Assembly (NCBI GenBank): GCA_043497085.1
Contig: JBIEKI010000003.1
Length of the DNA: 64,000 bases
Reading direction: 5' to 3' (one strand)
Source: Thalassobacillus sp043497085
Lineage (GTDB): Bacteria; Bacillota; Bacilli; Bacillales; Halobacillaceae
Shown: in pieces, positions 35,738 to 44,325 of the stretch
Position numbering within the stretch: position 1 is the first letter of the stretch
Layout: each line of letters starts with the position of its first letter
Notes under the pieces: model-generated
Database searches by the model: none
Seen by the model: the letters and a program-made list of their open reading frames with translations, nothing else
What the model was told of the DNA's origin: nothing
Translations under genes and position numbers: made by a program

Positions 35738-36148
35738 TTACTTTTTACCCCTTTTCAAACTGTAATAGGTCCTGGATTCAGGAGGGGATTCCGGAACAGC
35801 TTTCTCGTCAGCCCGCTGCCACACCTCATACAACGAGGTTCTGCAGTCTTCACACAGCCTCCCCTGCTGCAAAGGTACCCCACACCTGTCACAGTTATAG
35901 TGCAGGTTCGGGAAATGGGCCGTCAGCAATCTTTTTTCTTTCACAAACTGCATGATACGCTCATTTGCTACCCCAGTAGCTTCCACCACTGCCGTCACAG
36001 TCGCCTGGCGGTTCTCGCGTTTGCGAATGTAATCATAAACCATTTGAAAGTCTTTTTCTTCTTCCTGGAAACAATCGGAACAAATGGAACGAAACGATTT
36101 AACAAAAACCGCTCCGCATCTTGGACAATTCCTCAACTCCCCAGTCAT
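35738..36148 (-). CDS. yvyF: Flagellar-operon zinc-ribbon protein YvyF
   Basis: A 136-residue protein with two Cys4-type zinc sites: CPRCGAVF...CSDCF (residues 8-31) and CDRCGVPLQQGRLCEDC (about 92-108). Between them is a winged-helix-like region (VTAVVEATGVANERIMQFV). The family is known from comF-flgM operons, with unproven function; DNA or RNA binding is plausible. Ribosome site GGGGGGAAAG precedes the ATG. Confidence 0.9.
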   Translation of the reverse strand: MTGELRNCPRCGAVFVKSFRSICSDCFQEEEKDFQMVYDYIRKRENRQATVTAVVEATGVANERIMQFVKEKRLLTAHFPNLHYNCDRCGVPLQQGRLCEDCRTSLYEVWQRADEKAVPESPPESRTYYSLKRGKK

Positions 36149-36212
36149 AACACTTTCCCCCCAAAAAATCTTCTACTTATTATATCGTCACCTCCCGTCT
36201 AATTGATAACTT

Positions 36213-36896
36213 TCAACCACTTCTAATTAAAGTCAAGGAGAAAACTTTCGGTGTCCCGTTTGCTTTTAACAATTTAGCTGCATGCCTCAAGGTCATTCCA
36301 GTCGTATATATATCATCCACTAAAAGAACAGCCTGGTGGACTGGCTTTGCCAGCAGAAATGGATTGACCGTTTCCATCCGCTCCTGCCGTGATTTTTTCG
36401 ATTGCTTTTCACCATGAAGGCGGGTCAGTGCCAGTTCCCTGGGAGCCTGAATGAATCCTGCTAACGCGTCTGCCTGGTTGAACCCTCTTTCTTCCATCCT
36501 CTCGTCGCTTAACGGGATCGGGACAACAACCACATCTTCTCCCATGAAGTGCTCTTGAAATTCATCTTGAATAGCTTCACGAAACAAATCTGCCAAAATA
36601 TAATCGCCACGGTACTTCCAACGTGCCATAATATCTTTCATTTGCTCATTATAGTGGAAGATAGAAATGTTTTGATCAAGGACACCGCTCCACATATCGT
36701 CTTCCTCCCACCGTGTACAATCAGGACAGAGTCCGGACTTCCCCATGGGACGAGAACAGGATAAACACTTCGCTCCGGTAATTTTTTCCCACTGCACCTC
36801 GCAGGCGTTACACACAACATGTTTCTTGGGGAGCGAAAATAGATTGGACCAAGTCACTTGATGTAATATCACACAGGAACAATTCAGGCAACGCAC
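36213..36896 (-). CDS. comFC: Competence protein ComFC (phosphoribosyltransferase fold)
   Basis: A 227-residue protein: an N-terminal zinc ribbon (CLNCSCVI...CNAC, then CLSCSRPM...CPDC) and a C-terminal PRTase domain with the PRPP loop VLLVDDIYTTGMT (about 188-200). It works with ComFA in DNA uptake or processing during transformation. GTG start one base after the comFA stop, so coupled. ComFB, present in B. subtilis between these genes, is absent here. Confidence 0.94.
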   Translation of the reverse strand: MRCLNCSCVILHQVTWSNLFSLPKKHVVCNACEVQWEKITGAKCLSCSRPMGKSGLCPDCTRWEEDDMWSGVLDQNISIFHYNEQMKDIMARWKYRGDYILADLFREAIQDEFQEHFMGEDVVVVPIPLSDERMEERGFNQADALAGFIQAPRELALTRLHGEKQSKKSRQERMETVNPFLLAKPVHQAVLLVDDIYTTGMTLRHAAKLLKANGTPKVFSLTLIRSG

Positions 36897-36897
36897 A

Positions 36898-38424
36898 TCA
36901 CTTCCCCCTTCCTAACCGGTTCATCTTAAGGATGGTTTCCACTGCCTTTACCATGGCATCGGTTTTACCCTGATGAAAAAAGATGACTTCACCGTCGGGG
37001 TCTCTCGAGCTTCGCCCTGCCCGCCCCGCTATCTGGATTAAGGCAGCCTGGTCGAATACCACATGGCCACTGTCTAAAACGATGACATCCACAGAGGGAA
37101 AAGTAACACCTCGCTCCAATATCGTCGTTGTCACTAACACGTCATATTCGTTTTTGCGGAATTGGTTCACTTTTTCTTGACGATCTGAATCTGACGCATG
37201 TACGCAAGTGACTCTCTTGTATTGCTGTGCAAGGATTTTTTCTATCTTTTCAGCATTAGGGATGGTGGGAACAAAGATGAGGAGTTGGCGGTCCGGTCTT
37301 TTACGACGCCCCAGCCAGTCCCAAACCTTTGGTGAAAGCATGTCTTTTTTGAGTGATTTTTTAAAGTCGAAGGCAGCAGTAAAGCGGGGAACAGGAAGCG
37401 GGTGGCCATGAAAGCGTCGTGGCACAAATATAACTGGTAGTTTCTTTCGGTTGATTTCCCGTTCATGCTTCGGTCGGGGAGTAGCGGTCAAATAGATGAA
37501 GGAGGCTTGATCTTTAGCAGCTCTTTCAGTCGCATAAGGCAAAGATGCATCAGCATGATAAGGAAAGGCATCGATCTCATCGATGATCATCACATCAAAT
37601 GCTCGCCCGTAGCGCAACAGTTGATGGGTTGTCGCAATAATAAACTGGGCATTACCTTGTTTATCGGGGCTGTCCCCATATAGTGCCTGGATCGATACAT
37701 CGGGAAAGGCAGATACAAAACGGGGAAGCAGCTCTTTAACGACATCCGCGCGGGGAGTCGCCAGGCAGACTCTTTTACCTTGAGAGAATGCAAGACTCAG
37801 GCCAGGGAATAGCATTTCTGTTTTTCCAGCACCACAAACAGCCCAGACCAGCAAACGCTGATTTTCTTCTTGTATCGCTTCAATGATACGATCTGCCGCC
37901 TGTTGTTGAAAGGTTGTGAGCTCACTGGTCCACTGACAGGCATGAGGGTACCGATCCCAACTCACAGGGCTCCGCCAGGCATATAAATGTTCTTGTTCCG
38001 ACACACGCCCCATAACGATGCATTTACGGCAATAGACCACATTACCCGGTAGCCTTGCAAATAAATAGCTTTTTTGATTGCCGCACCGGCGGCATCGATG
38101 CCCCCATGTGTGCTTTTCAATAGCAGGAATTTCGTCTAGCAAACCTAAGGAAATCAGTTCATTTAATTGTTGTTTGTTTAAAGAGATTTCTGTTTTTAAT
38201 AGAAGCTTTCCAGTTAAATAGGTGTCAAGAGAAGGGTTAATAAATGAAGGGAGGACTGGTGGCTGTTTAAGAGGTGAGGGAATCCAGGAGAAGTCATTGG
38301 AAAAATAATTACGGAAGGCAAGGGTTAGATTATTCAATTCTTCATCGCTCCAATTAGGAAGAGGGAGGGGAAGCTCCCTCCCTTTATTTTTTATACCAGC
38401 CGAGTCCCAGTGCACCTTCACCAA
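36898..38424 (-). CDS. comFA: Competence ATPase ComFA
   Basis: A DEAD-box-type, ssDNA-dependent ATPase on the inner face of the membrane that helps pull DNA in during transformation. Features: a Cys4 zinc finger (CRRCGNQ...CRKC, about residues 110-137), Walker A AVCGAGKTEM, DEID box, SAT-like LTATP and QIAGRAGRSSRD motif VI. The frame is 508 codons but the first 14 overlap the end of degV and lack a ribosome site. TTG about 29 codons in, preceded by GGAG, is a possible true start; B. subtilis ComFA has 463 residues. Confidence 0.93.
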   Translation of the reverse strand: MVKVHWDSAGIKNKGRELPLPLPNWSDEELNNLTLAFRNYFSNDFSWIPSPLKQPPVLPSFINPSLDTYLTGKLLLKTEISLNKQQLNELISLGLLDEIPAIEKHTWGHRCRRCGNQKSYLFARLPGNVVYCRKCIVMGRVSEQEHLYAWRSPVSWDRYPHACQWTSELTTFQQQAADRIIEAIQEENQRLLVWAVCGAGKTEMLFPGLSLAFSQGKRVCLATPRADVVKELLPRFVSAFPDVSIQALYGDSPDKQGNAQFIIATTHQLLRYGRAFDVMIIDEIDAFPYHADASLPYATERAAKDQASFIYLTATPRPKHEREINRKKLPVIFVPRRFHGHPLPVPRFTAAFDFKKSLKKDMLSPKVWDWLGRRKRPDRQLLIFVPTIPNAEKIEKILAQQYKRVTCVHASDSDRQEKVNQFRKNEYDVLVTTTILERGVTFPSVDVIVLDSGHVVFDQAALIQIAGRAGRSSRDPDGEVIFFHQGKTDAMVKAVETILKMNRLGRGK

Positions 38425-39226
38425 GATGAGTTCCGATAACTGGTCCGAAATAGCTGATGGTTACCTCTACATTCGGAAAACGTTCCTCCAATTCGTGTTT
38501 GATTAGTTCTGCATCATCCAGGCAATTTGCATGGATAACAGTGGCTTTGATGGCATCTCCACTTGCTGCATCCTCTTCAAACAAGGATAGAATCCGCTTG
38601 ACCGCTTTTTTTCTTGTCCGGATCTTTTCGAACGGGACAATCTTTGTATCGACAAAATGGAGGACAGGCTTAACCTGCAGCAAACTGCCGACTATTTTCT
38701 GTGCTCCTGTAAGGCGCCCGCCTCGATAGAGGTTAGTCAGATCATCGACCATGAAATAAGCACGAATCGTCTGCTTCATTTCCTTAAGGCGTGCCAGAAT
38801 TTGTTCAGGGGTTGCCCCATTGTCTGCCAGTTCAGCTGCCTCCAGTACATAAAAACCCTGCATCATCGCACTTAATTCGCTATCAAAAGGGTGAACCTCA
38901 ATCCCTTCTACCATGTCACCGGCAGTAATAGTCCCCTGATAAGTTCCACTTATTCCACTGGAAAGATGGATGGCCACAACTGCATCATATTCCCGGGCAA
39001 GCTCTTCCAGCTTCTCTGTCACAAGCCCGACCGATGGCTGGGATGTTTTAGGCAGCTCCTCACTGTTACGCATCATTTCATAAAAATCGCCTGCCTGGAT
39101 ATCGACTTCTTCCCGGTATGATTCCTCATTAATTATCACGTTTAAAGGAACCATATGTATATTATGCTTATTACGTATATCTTCAGGTATGTATGCCGTA
39201 CTATCAGTCAACACCGCTGTTTTCAT
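38384..39226 (-). CDS. degV: DegV-family fatty-acid-binding protein
   Basis: A 280-residue two-domain protein. The DegV signature is seen in TDSTAYIPEDI, SQPSVGLVTEKL, HLSSGISGTYQG and the C-terminal GPVIGTHLGEGALGLGWY. Relatives (FakB) bind a fatty acid and present it to the kinase FakA for phosphorylation. Its end overlaps the upstream part of the comFA frame by 41 bases. Gene lies between comFA and degU, as in B. subtilis. Confidence 0.94.
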   Translation of the reverse strand: MKTAVLTDSTAYIPEDIRNKHNIHMVPLNVIINEESYREEVDIQAGDFYEMMRNSEELPKTSQPSVGLVTEKLEELAREYDAVVAIHLSSGISGTYQGTITAGDMVEGIEVHPFDSELSAMMQGFYVLEAAELADNGATPEQILARLKEMKQTIRAYFMVDDLTNLYRGGRLTGAQKIVGSLLQVKPVLHFVDTKIVPFEKIRTRKKAVKRILSLFEEDAASGDAIKATVIHANCLDDAELIKHELEERFPNVEVTISYFGPVIGTHLGEGALGLGWYKK

Positions 39227-39344
39227 CAGGCATCGTACTCCTTGTCATTATTTATAAATCATATCTTCCTTCATTTTACATGAAGGCCGGCCTTTTTTCA
39301 TCAGCAGGGGTAGCAAATGAAGAAATATTTTAATATAGAGGAAA

Positions 39345-39535
39345 AAACAAAAGCGCAAGCGCCTTGCTAGTAATGACGTTCGACTAAAACCGGCACGTCC
39401 TGTGCCAACGTCGAACTGACCTGCATCCCGCAGGCCTCCGACAAGCTTAAGACAAGCCTCTCCGTAACGTTCTTTGTCACAGAGAGGCTTGACTTAAGAC
39501 CTCGCGGGGGTAGGCGCTGGAGCTGGATGACACCC
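39345..39535. repeat. Double-hairpin dispersed repeat between degV and degU
   Basis: Bounded by GCGCAAGCGCC and GGCGCTGGAGCTGGATG. Inside are two strong hairpins: GTTCGAC/GTCGAAC with inner GGCAC/GTGCC (39378-39416) and CTTAAG.CAAGCCTCT / AGAGAGGCTTG.CTTAAG (39445-39498). This form of repeat is frequent between Bacillaceae genes; only one copy is in the window. No protein frame is present. Confidence 0.75.
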
Positions 39536-39586
39536 ACTACTGAAAGTTATCCACAAAAAGAAAATTTTATAATTTCATAGCCAAAT

Positions 39587-39621
39587 AAAAAGACCCCGGA
39601 CAAGAAGTCCAGGGTCTGACT
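39587..39621 (-). terminator. Terminator after degU
   Basis: Stem AGACCCTGGAC / GTCCGGGGTCT followed by TTTTTATTTGG on the minus strand. Confidence 0.88.
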
Positions 39622-39625
39622 GAAG

Positions 39626-40306
39626 TTATAATACTTCTACCCAGCCATTTTTAATAGCGGTAACAACTGCCTGGGTACGATCGTTGACGTTCATTTTTTG
39701 CAGGATATTGCTGACATGGTTTTTAACCGTCTTTTCACTGATATAAAGTGATTCAGCTACACCACGATTACTCTTTCCATCTGCCAACAGTTGAAGCACT
39801 TCACATTCCCGGCGCGTCAACAAGTGAAGCGGCTTACGGTATTCAATAGTCTGGAAGGATTGGCCGTTTTCTGCTGTTTCAGATAGACGGCGGTATTCGG
39901 CAACCAGGTTATGTGTAACTTTCGGATGAAGGTAAGAGCCGCCTTCGCTGACTACCTTTATCGCTTCTATCAATGCATCGGAGTCCATTTCCTTCAATAG
40001 GTAACCTTGTGCCCCCGTTTTTAAGGCATGCGTGACGTAATTCTCATCATCGTGAATGGAAAGAACGATTACTTTCAATTCCGGATAGCGGCTGATCAGC
40101 TCCGCAGTCGCTTCCACACCGTTCATATTGGGCATATTAATGTCCATAAGTACAACGTCCGGATCATGCTGTTCAACTAAATCTACCGCAGTATCCCCGT
40201 CATCCCCTTCTGCCACTACTTCAAAGCTTACTTCAAAATCTAAAATACGCTTTACACCTTCGCGAAAAAGTTTATGGTCATCAATCAATACGATTTTTGT
40301 TGTCAT
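39626..40306 (-). CDS. degU: Response regulator DegU
   Basis: A 226-residue NarL-type regulator. Receiver residues DD at 9-10 and phospho-acceptor Asp55 (VVLMDINMPN) are intact; the LuxR-type HTH (LTRRECEVLQLLADGKSNRG...VKNHVSNIL) is at the C-terminus. DegU~P controls secreted enzymes, biofilm, motility and competence. The start at 40306 matches B. subtilis DegU; the ATG at 40324 lies upstream of the ribosome site. Paired with degS, 153 bases upstream. Confidence 0.97.
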   Translation of the reverse strand: MTTKIVLIDDHKLFREGVKRILDFEVSFEVVAEGDDGDTAVDLVEQHDPDVVLMDINMPNMNGVEATAELISRYPELKVIVLSIHDDENYVTHALKTGAQGYLLKEMDSDALIEAIKVVSEGGSYLHPKVTHNLVAEYRRLSETAENGQSFQTIEYRKPLHLLTRRECEVLQLLADGKSNRGVAESLYISEKTVKNHVSNILQKMNVNDRTQAVVTAIKNGWVEVL

Positions 40307-40476
40307 CGTCCTTTTCCTCCCCATCTCATAATTTCTGGGTTAACTCCGTGACTTATTTCCCTAATCTCCCCTATAAAAAACTTCAATTTGAAACATCAGC
40401 AGATATATAAGTCTATATTCCTATTTGATTACTTATTATAAATGATTTTTTATTTTTTAGGTAGTGTTACCTAAAA

Positions 40477-41622
40477 TTACCTCTCGGTGGGAATTTGGAT
40501 GATTACTACGGTACCTTGTCCAAGCTTGGAATCGATGGTCAGCTCCCCTTCAAGCATATCAACCCTTTCCCTCATTCCGACAAGGCCGAATGACTTATCC
40601 TTTTTTACATTAGTATCAAAACCTTTGCCATTATCTTTTATCACTAAAATGGCTGCTTTCGGCTTTAACTCTACTTTCACCTGGATTTCTGTAGCTTCCG
40701 CATGCTTCACGGCATTTTGTACTGCTTCCTGAACCAGACGGAATAATGCAACCTCGTACTTGCTGTCTAGCCGTCTTTCTTTACCCAGATTCGTAAATTG
40801 AACTTGCAAATCGTTATTGTATTCTTCTACCGTATTCAAATATTTCTTTAAAGTAGGGATGATTCCAAGATCATCCAACGCCATCGGCCTCAAATCATAA
40901 ATGATACGGCGGACTTCATACAAAGCAGAGCGTACCATTTGTTTGACACTCTTGATTTCCGCCAAGGCTTCCTCTACACCCCGTTCGCGGAATGTCCGGT
41001 CCACAAGGTCGGATCGAATCATGACATTGGCCAGCATTTGAGCCGGACCATCATGAATCTCCCGAGAGAGCTTCCGGCGCTCTTCTTCCTGCGCCTCAAT
41101 AATCTGCAAGCCAAATTCCTGTTTCTCTTTCGCATCTTCGAGAGCTTCTGATACTTGTCTGAAGTCTTCATTCAAATAATTGAGGACAACAGAAATCTTA
41201 CTTACCAGCCCCTCAGCCCGCTGGACAGTGGAATCTAAGTTTTTCAGCCTGCGCTCTAAATCGTCACGGCGTTCTCTCAGCTGCTTTTCCTTTTCCCTTT
41301 TAACAGAAAGGTCCATTTGCAGTTTATGGGTTTTTTCATATACTTCACGTATTTCCTCTTCAGAATATTGATTGAAATATTTACTTACTTCTGAAAGGCG
41401 CATACGGGAGAAACGCACTTGTTGTTCAAGTTTGTCACCTTCATCTATGAGAGAAATGACCTGTCTTTTTGTCTCTTGCAGCTCTTTGTGAAGTTTTTCA
41501 AACTCATTGCGGGACTCTTCTCCTATATGAAAAATCTCGTCCTTGCTGTTCGTGACATTTTCAATCATTTCTTCGATGACTTGATCAAGTGCTTTTTCCT
41601 CAATTCTTGTCTCTTTCATCAT
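40477..41622 (-). CDS. degS: Cytoplasmic sensor kinase DegS
   Basis: A 381-residue soluble kinase without membrane helices. Residues 30-180 are a long coiled-coil sensor region; phospho-acceptor His190 lies in SREIHDGPAQML (HisKA_3 type), with the ATPase motifs LVQEAVQNAVKHA and IKDNGKGFD following. It phosphorylates and dephosphorylates DegU. Two tandem ATG codons follow GGAGGAG. The divergent yvyE gene starts 158 bases away, as in B. subtilis. Confidence 0.97.
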   Translation of the reverse strand: MMKETRIEEKALDQVIEEMIENVTNSKDEIFHIGEESRNEFEKLHKELQETKRQVISLIDEGDKLEQQVRFSRMRLSEVSKYFNQYSEEEIREVYEKTHKLQMDLSVKREKEKQLRERRDDLERRLKNLDSTVQRAEGLVSKISVVLNYLNEDFRQVSEALEDAKEKQEFGLQIIEAQEEERRKLSREIHDGPAQMLANVMIRSDLVDRTFRERGVEEALAEIKSVKQMVRSALYEVRRIIYDLRPMALDDLGIIPTLKKYLNTVEEYNNDLQVQFTNLGKERRLDSKYEVALFRLVQEAVQNAVKHAEATEIQVKVELKPKAAILVIKDNGKGFDTNVKKDKSFGLVGMRERVDMLEGELTIDSKLGQGTVVIIQIPTER

Positions 41623-41724
41623 AGGACTCCTCCATCAATATTCACATACTCATTCGAATTTCCTAAGTACTTTTGTGGGGGTGTTGCAATAAAAAATAAT
41701 TCTTTTTATATTCCAGATAATTAT

Positions 41725-41753
41725 TTGCCGGCATATAGAAACCGCTATATAAT
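41725..41753 (+). promoter_or_regulatory. Predicted sigma-A promoter of yvyE
   Basis: TTGCCG-N17-TATAAT, 27 bases before the start codon; a perfect -10 and a 4/6 -35. Confidence 0.65.
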
Positions 41754-41779
41754 TAAGTTCTTAGGAGGTTTTTTATAAT

Positions 41780-42421
41780 ATGTTGGAAAGCTATTATACC
41801 GTAAAAACAGAGGGTTCAGAAGAAATAACCATCCAAAAGTCACGGTTTATCGGATACATACGTCGTTGTGAAACAGAAGAAGCAGCTCAGGCCTTCATTC
41901 AGGAGATAAAGAAAAAACACCACGATGCCAACCATAACTGTTCAGCCTACATGATTGGTGAAAATGACCTGATTCAGAAAGCAAACGATGACGGTGAACC
42001 AAGTGGCACTGCTGGAGTACCGATGCTTGAAGTGTTGAAGAAAAAAGGTCTGAAAGACACCGCGGTGGTTGTCACCCGGTACTTCGGAGGCACAAAGCTT
42101 GGAGCAGGCGGCCTGATCCGGGCTTATTCCTCTACAACTTCTGCCGCTATCAGGGCAACTGGTATCGTCAAACGTCAATTGATGCAGGAAATGAGAGTTA
42201 CTGTCGACTATAAATTGCTTGGGAAACTCGAAAACACGCTTCGTAATTCGAATTACTTATTAAAAGAGATTAAATATCTGGAAAATGTGGAATTTATTAT
42301 ATATGTAGAAAGTGGCCAAGAAGACTCCTTCTCTCAATGGATCGTAGATTTGACCAGTGACCAGGCAACAATCGAACAAGGCGAGAGGAGTTATATGGAA
42401 AAAGATGTACCTGATGAATAA
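41780..42421 (+). CDS. yvyE: YigZ/IMPACT family protein YvyE
   Basis: A 213-residue two-domain protein. The N-terminal UPF0029/IMPACT domain (residues 1-125) has KSRFIGYI, NHNCSAYMIG, NDDGEPSGTAGVPML and VTRYFGGTKLGAGGLIRAY; the C-terminal DUF1949 part (about 140-205) is ferredoxin-like. Exact function is unknown; relatives affect translation control or RNA. Divergent from degS with a good promoter and AGGAGG ribosome site. Confidence 0.94.
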   Translation: MLESYYTVKTEGSEEITIQKSRFIGYIRRCETEEAAQAFIQEIKKKHHDANHNCSAYMIGENDLIQKANDDGEPSGTAGVPMLEVLKKKGLKDTAVVVTRYFGGTKLGAGGLIRAYSSTTSAAIRATGIVKRQLMQEMRVTVDYKLLGKLENTLRNSNYLLKEIKYLENVEFIIYVESGQEDSFSQWIVDLTSDQATIEQGERSYMEKDVPDE

Positions 42422-42460
42422 TCACCCTTCCCCCTTCCTTGGCTCACTCCCTAAATGAAA

Positions 42461-43062
42461 AGCTCTGTTAAATCACACTATTGATTTTGAACTTAAGCTC
42501 CCTTTACTTGAAGACACAGTTTCGAGAGAAACTGTGTCCGTTACGGTTGTGAGCGTTTGGAGGTCCGGGAAATCACTCGCTTTCCATGGGCATGTGGTGA
42601 GCTTCCTCAGGCTTCGCCTTCCGGGATCTCACCGATCATGTTCATCCCATAGGAGTCTCGCAATTTCCCGGACCTCCTTCCGTTAAGTGAGCAAAACGGA
42701 AACTTCGGTATGCCATCCTTCAAGCATAGGGAGAGCTACTCATGAAAATGTGCTTATAACATGCATCATAGGTTTATATGGCTTATGGAAGACATCTTCA
42801 TTTAAGGCAGGGATTCGTTTCTCTCATCCTTCGGATGGGGTGGTTGGGAAACTGCGAGACTCCCGCGGGAGAAGGAGTTAGGCGAGATCCCACAGGGCGA
42901 TAGCCCGAGGAAGCTCGCCAGATCCCCCGCAGGAAAGCGAGTAGTTTCCAAGCCACCCCTAACGCTTTTATGGTAAAGAACCTTGAAACTGAGTCTTCCA
43001 TAATACGGCCTTTTAGTGGAATAAGCCTCTAATGAAAAGTCAACAATTACGTTAAACAGAGC
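42461..43062. repeat. Composite inverted-repeat element, copy 3
   Basis: Outer inverted ends GCTCTGTTAAA (42462) and GTTAAACAGAGC (43051-43062) and inner ends at 42510-42529 and 42979-42998. Module B is at about 42540-42690 and module A at about 42835-42960; module A here lacks the palindromic cassette seen in the other copies. It fills the gap between yvyE and the LCP gene. No conserved protein frame. Confidence 0.82.
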
Positions 43063-43086
43063 CAAATGAAAAGGAGAATCCCTATC

Positions 43087-44088
43087 ATGAATAGAAAACT
43101 GAAAATCAGCCTGCTGGTCGTGTTATTTCTACTGGTAGCAGGAATAGGGACAGCCGGAGGATATGCTTTGTATTTGTCTCACAAAGCACAACAGGCAGTT
43201 TCTGACTCACAGCAGGGGCTCGGTCGAGGAGAAAAATCGGCGATGCGGGATTCAGCAGTAAACCCCTTTGATGATAATTTCTCCGTTTTGTTTGTTGGGG
43301 TCGACGATAGTGAAGAACGGGAAAAAGAAGGAAAAGCACTATCTGATGCGCTCATCCTTGCCACATTCAACGAAGAAAATAACTCAGTAAAAATGGTTAG
43401 CATTCCCCGCGACTCCTACGTTAATATCCCAGAGGTAGGGTATAAAGACAAAATCACCCATGCCCATGCTTTCGGTGGAATTGACGCTACAATCGAAGCA
43501 GTTGAGGGCATGTTCCACATCCCAGTTGACTATTATGTCCGTTTGAATTTCAATTCTTTTGTTGAGGTCGTAGATGCTCTTGGCGGAATCGAGTACGATG
43601 TACCATTTGAAATTAAAGAACAGAACAGTGATGACCAGCTAGAAGCTATCCACCTGAAGTCTGGACTCCAGGAATTGAACGGAGAAGAAGCCTTAGCTTT
43701 AGCACGAACAAGAAAATATGATAGCGACTTAGCAAGAGGGCAAAGACAAATGGAACTTATTCAGGCCATTGTCCAAAAGGCTAAAAAAGCAGAGGCGATA
43801 AATGACTACGGCAATCTCATCGACTCAATAAAAGGTAATTTCACGACAAATATGGCCTTTAACGAGTTATTATCTTTTAAGGATTACTTTCTCAATGAAA
43901 ATGGACTGCAATACGATGAGATGCAACTAGAAGGAAAAGGTATTTGGATCAATAATGGCTGGTACTATGAGGTTAAAGAAACCCGTTTAGTTACAATCCG
44001 GGAGAATTTGAAGAATCACTTGGATATTGAAATGAATCACAACTACGATAGCGAGTTTACAGCAGAAGAAACTACACCTTATCATTAA
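43087..44088 (+). CDS. LytR-CpsA-Psr (LCP) family wall polymer ligase
   Basis: A 333-residue membrane-anchored enzyme: N-terminal helix (about residues 7-27), then the LCP domain with FVGVDDSE, the conserved SIPRDSYV and KITHAHAFGG motifs and the ALARTRKYDSDLARGQRQ arginine cluster that binds the lipid pyrophosphate. LCP proteins transfer teichoic acids or capsule from lipid carrier to peptidoglycan. B. subtilis has yvhJ (tagV) next to yvyE, so this is probably its orthologue. Start at 43087 after AAAAGGAG. Confidence 0.93.
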   Translation: MNRKLKISLLVVLFLLVAGIGTAGGYALYLSHKAQQAVSDSQQGLGRGEKSAMRDSAVNPFDDNFSVLFVGVDDSEEREKEGKALSDALILATFNEENNSVKMVSIPRDSYVNIPEVGYKDKITHAHAFGGIDATIEAVEGMFHIPVDYYVRLNFNSFVEVVDALGGIEYDVPFEIKEQNSDDQLEAIHLKSGLQELNGEEALALARTRKYDSDLARGQRQMELIQAIVQKAKKAEAINDYGNLIDSIKGNFTTNMAFNELLSFKDYFLNENGLQYDEMQLEGKGIWINNGWYYEVKETRLVTIRENLKNHLDIEMNHNYDSEFTAEETTPYH

Positions 44089-44177
44089 AACATTTTTACA
44101 ATTAAACTTGTCTTATTATTAGACAAAATATTTCCCTGGAAATGGGCAATAAATAAGACATACTGTCAAAATTGAAA

Positions 44178-44220
44178 GAAACAGCACTCGCCAATAATGA
44201 GTGCTGTTTTAGTTTTTATC
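44178..44220 (+). terminator. Terminator after the LCP gene
   Basis: Stem AAACAGCACTC / GAGTGCTGTTT followed by TAGTTTTTAT. Confidence 0.85.
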
Positions 44221-44325
44221 AGATTGGCCAAAACCAACCTTTATAACCCTGCATGGTATTTGCGTGCATAGCATAAAACACTTAGAATGGGGAAATGCTA
44301 CTTTTTTAGGAGGAGTTATTAACAT

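Noticed and set aside
35615..36202. 195-codon plus-strand frame opposite flgM and yvyF
   Set aside because: Antisense shadow of two well-supported genes, with no ribosome site.
38355..38385. GGGAGGG/CCCTCCC hairpin at the degV-comFA junction
   Set aside because: No T-tract on the minus strand and it lies in the comFA reading frame, so it is not a credible terminator there.
42687..43065. Short frames on both strands in the third repeat copy
   Set aside because: Repeat DNA; no start signals, and the same segment reads differently in other copies.
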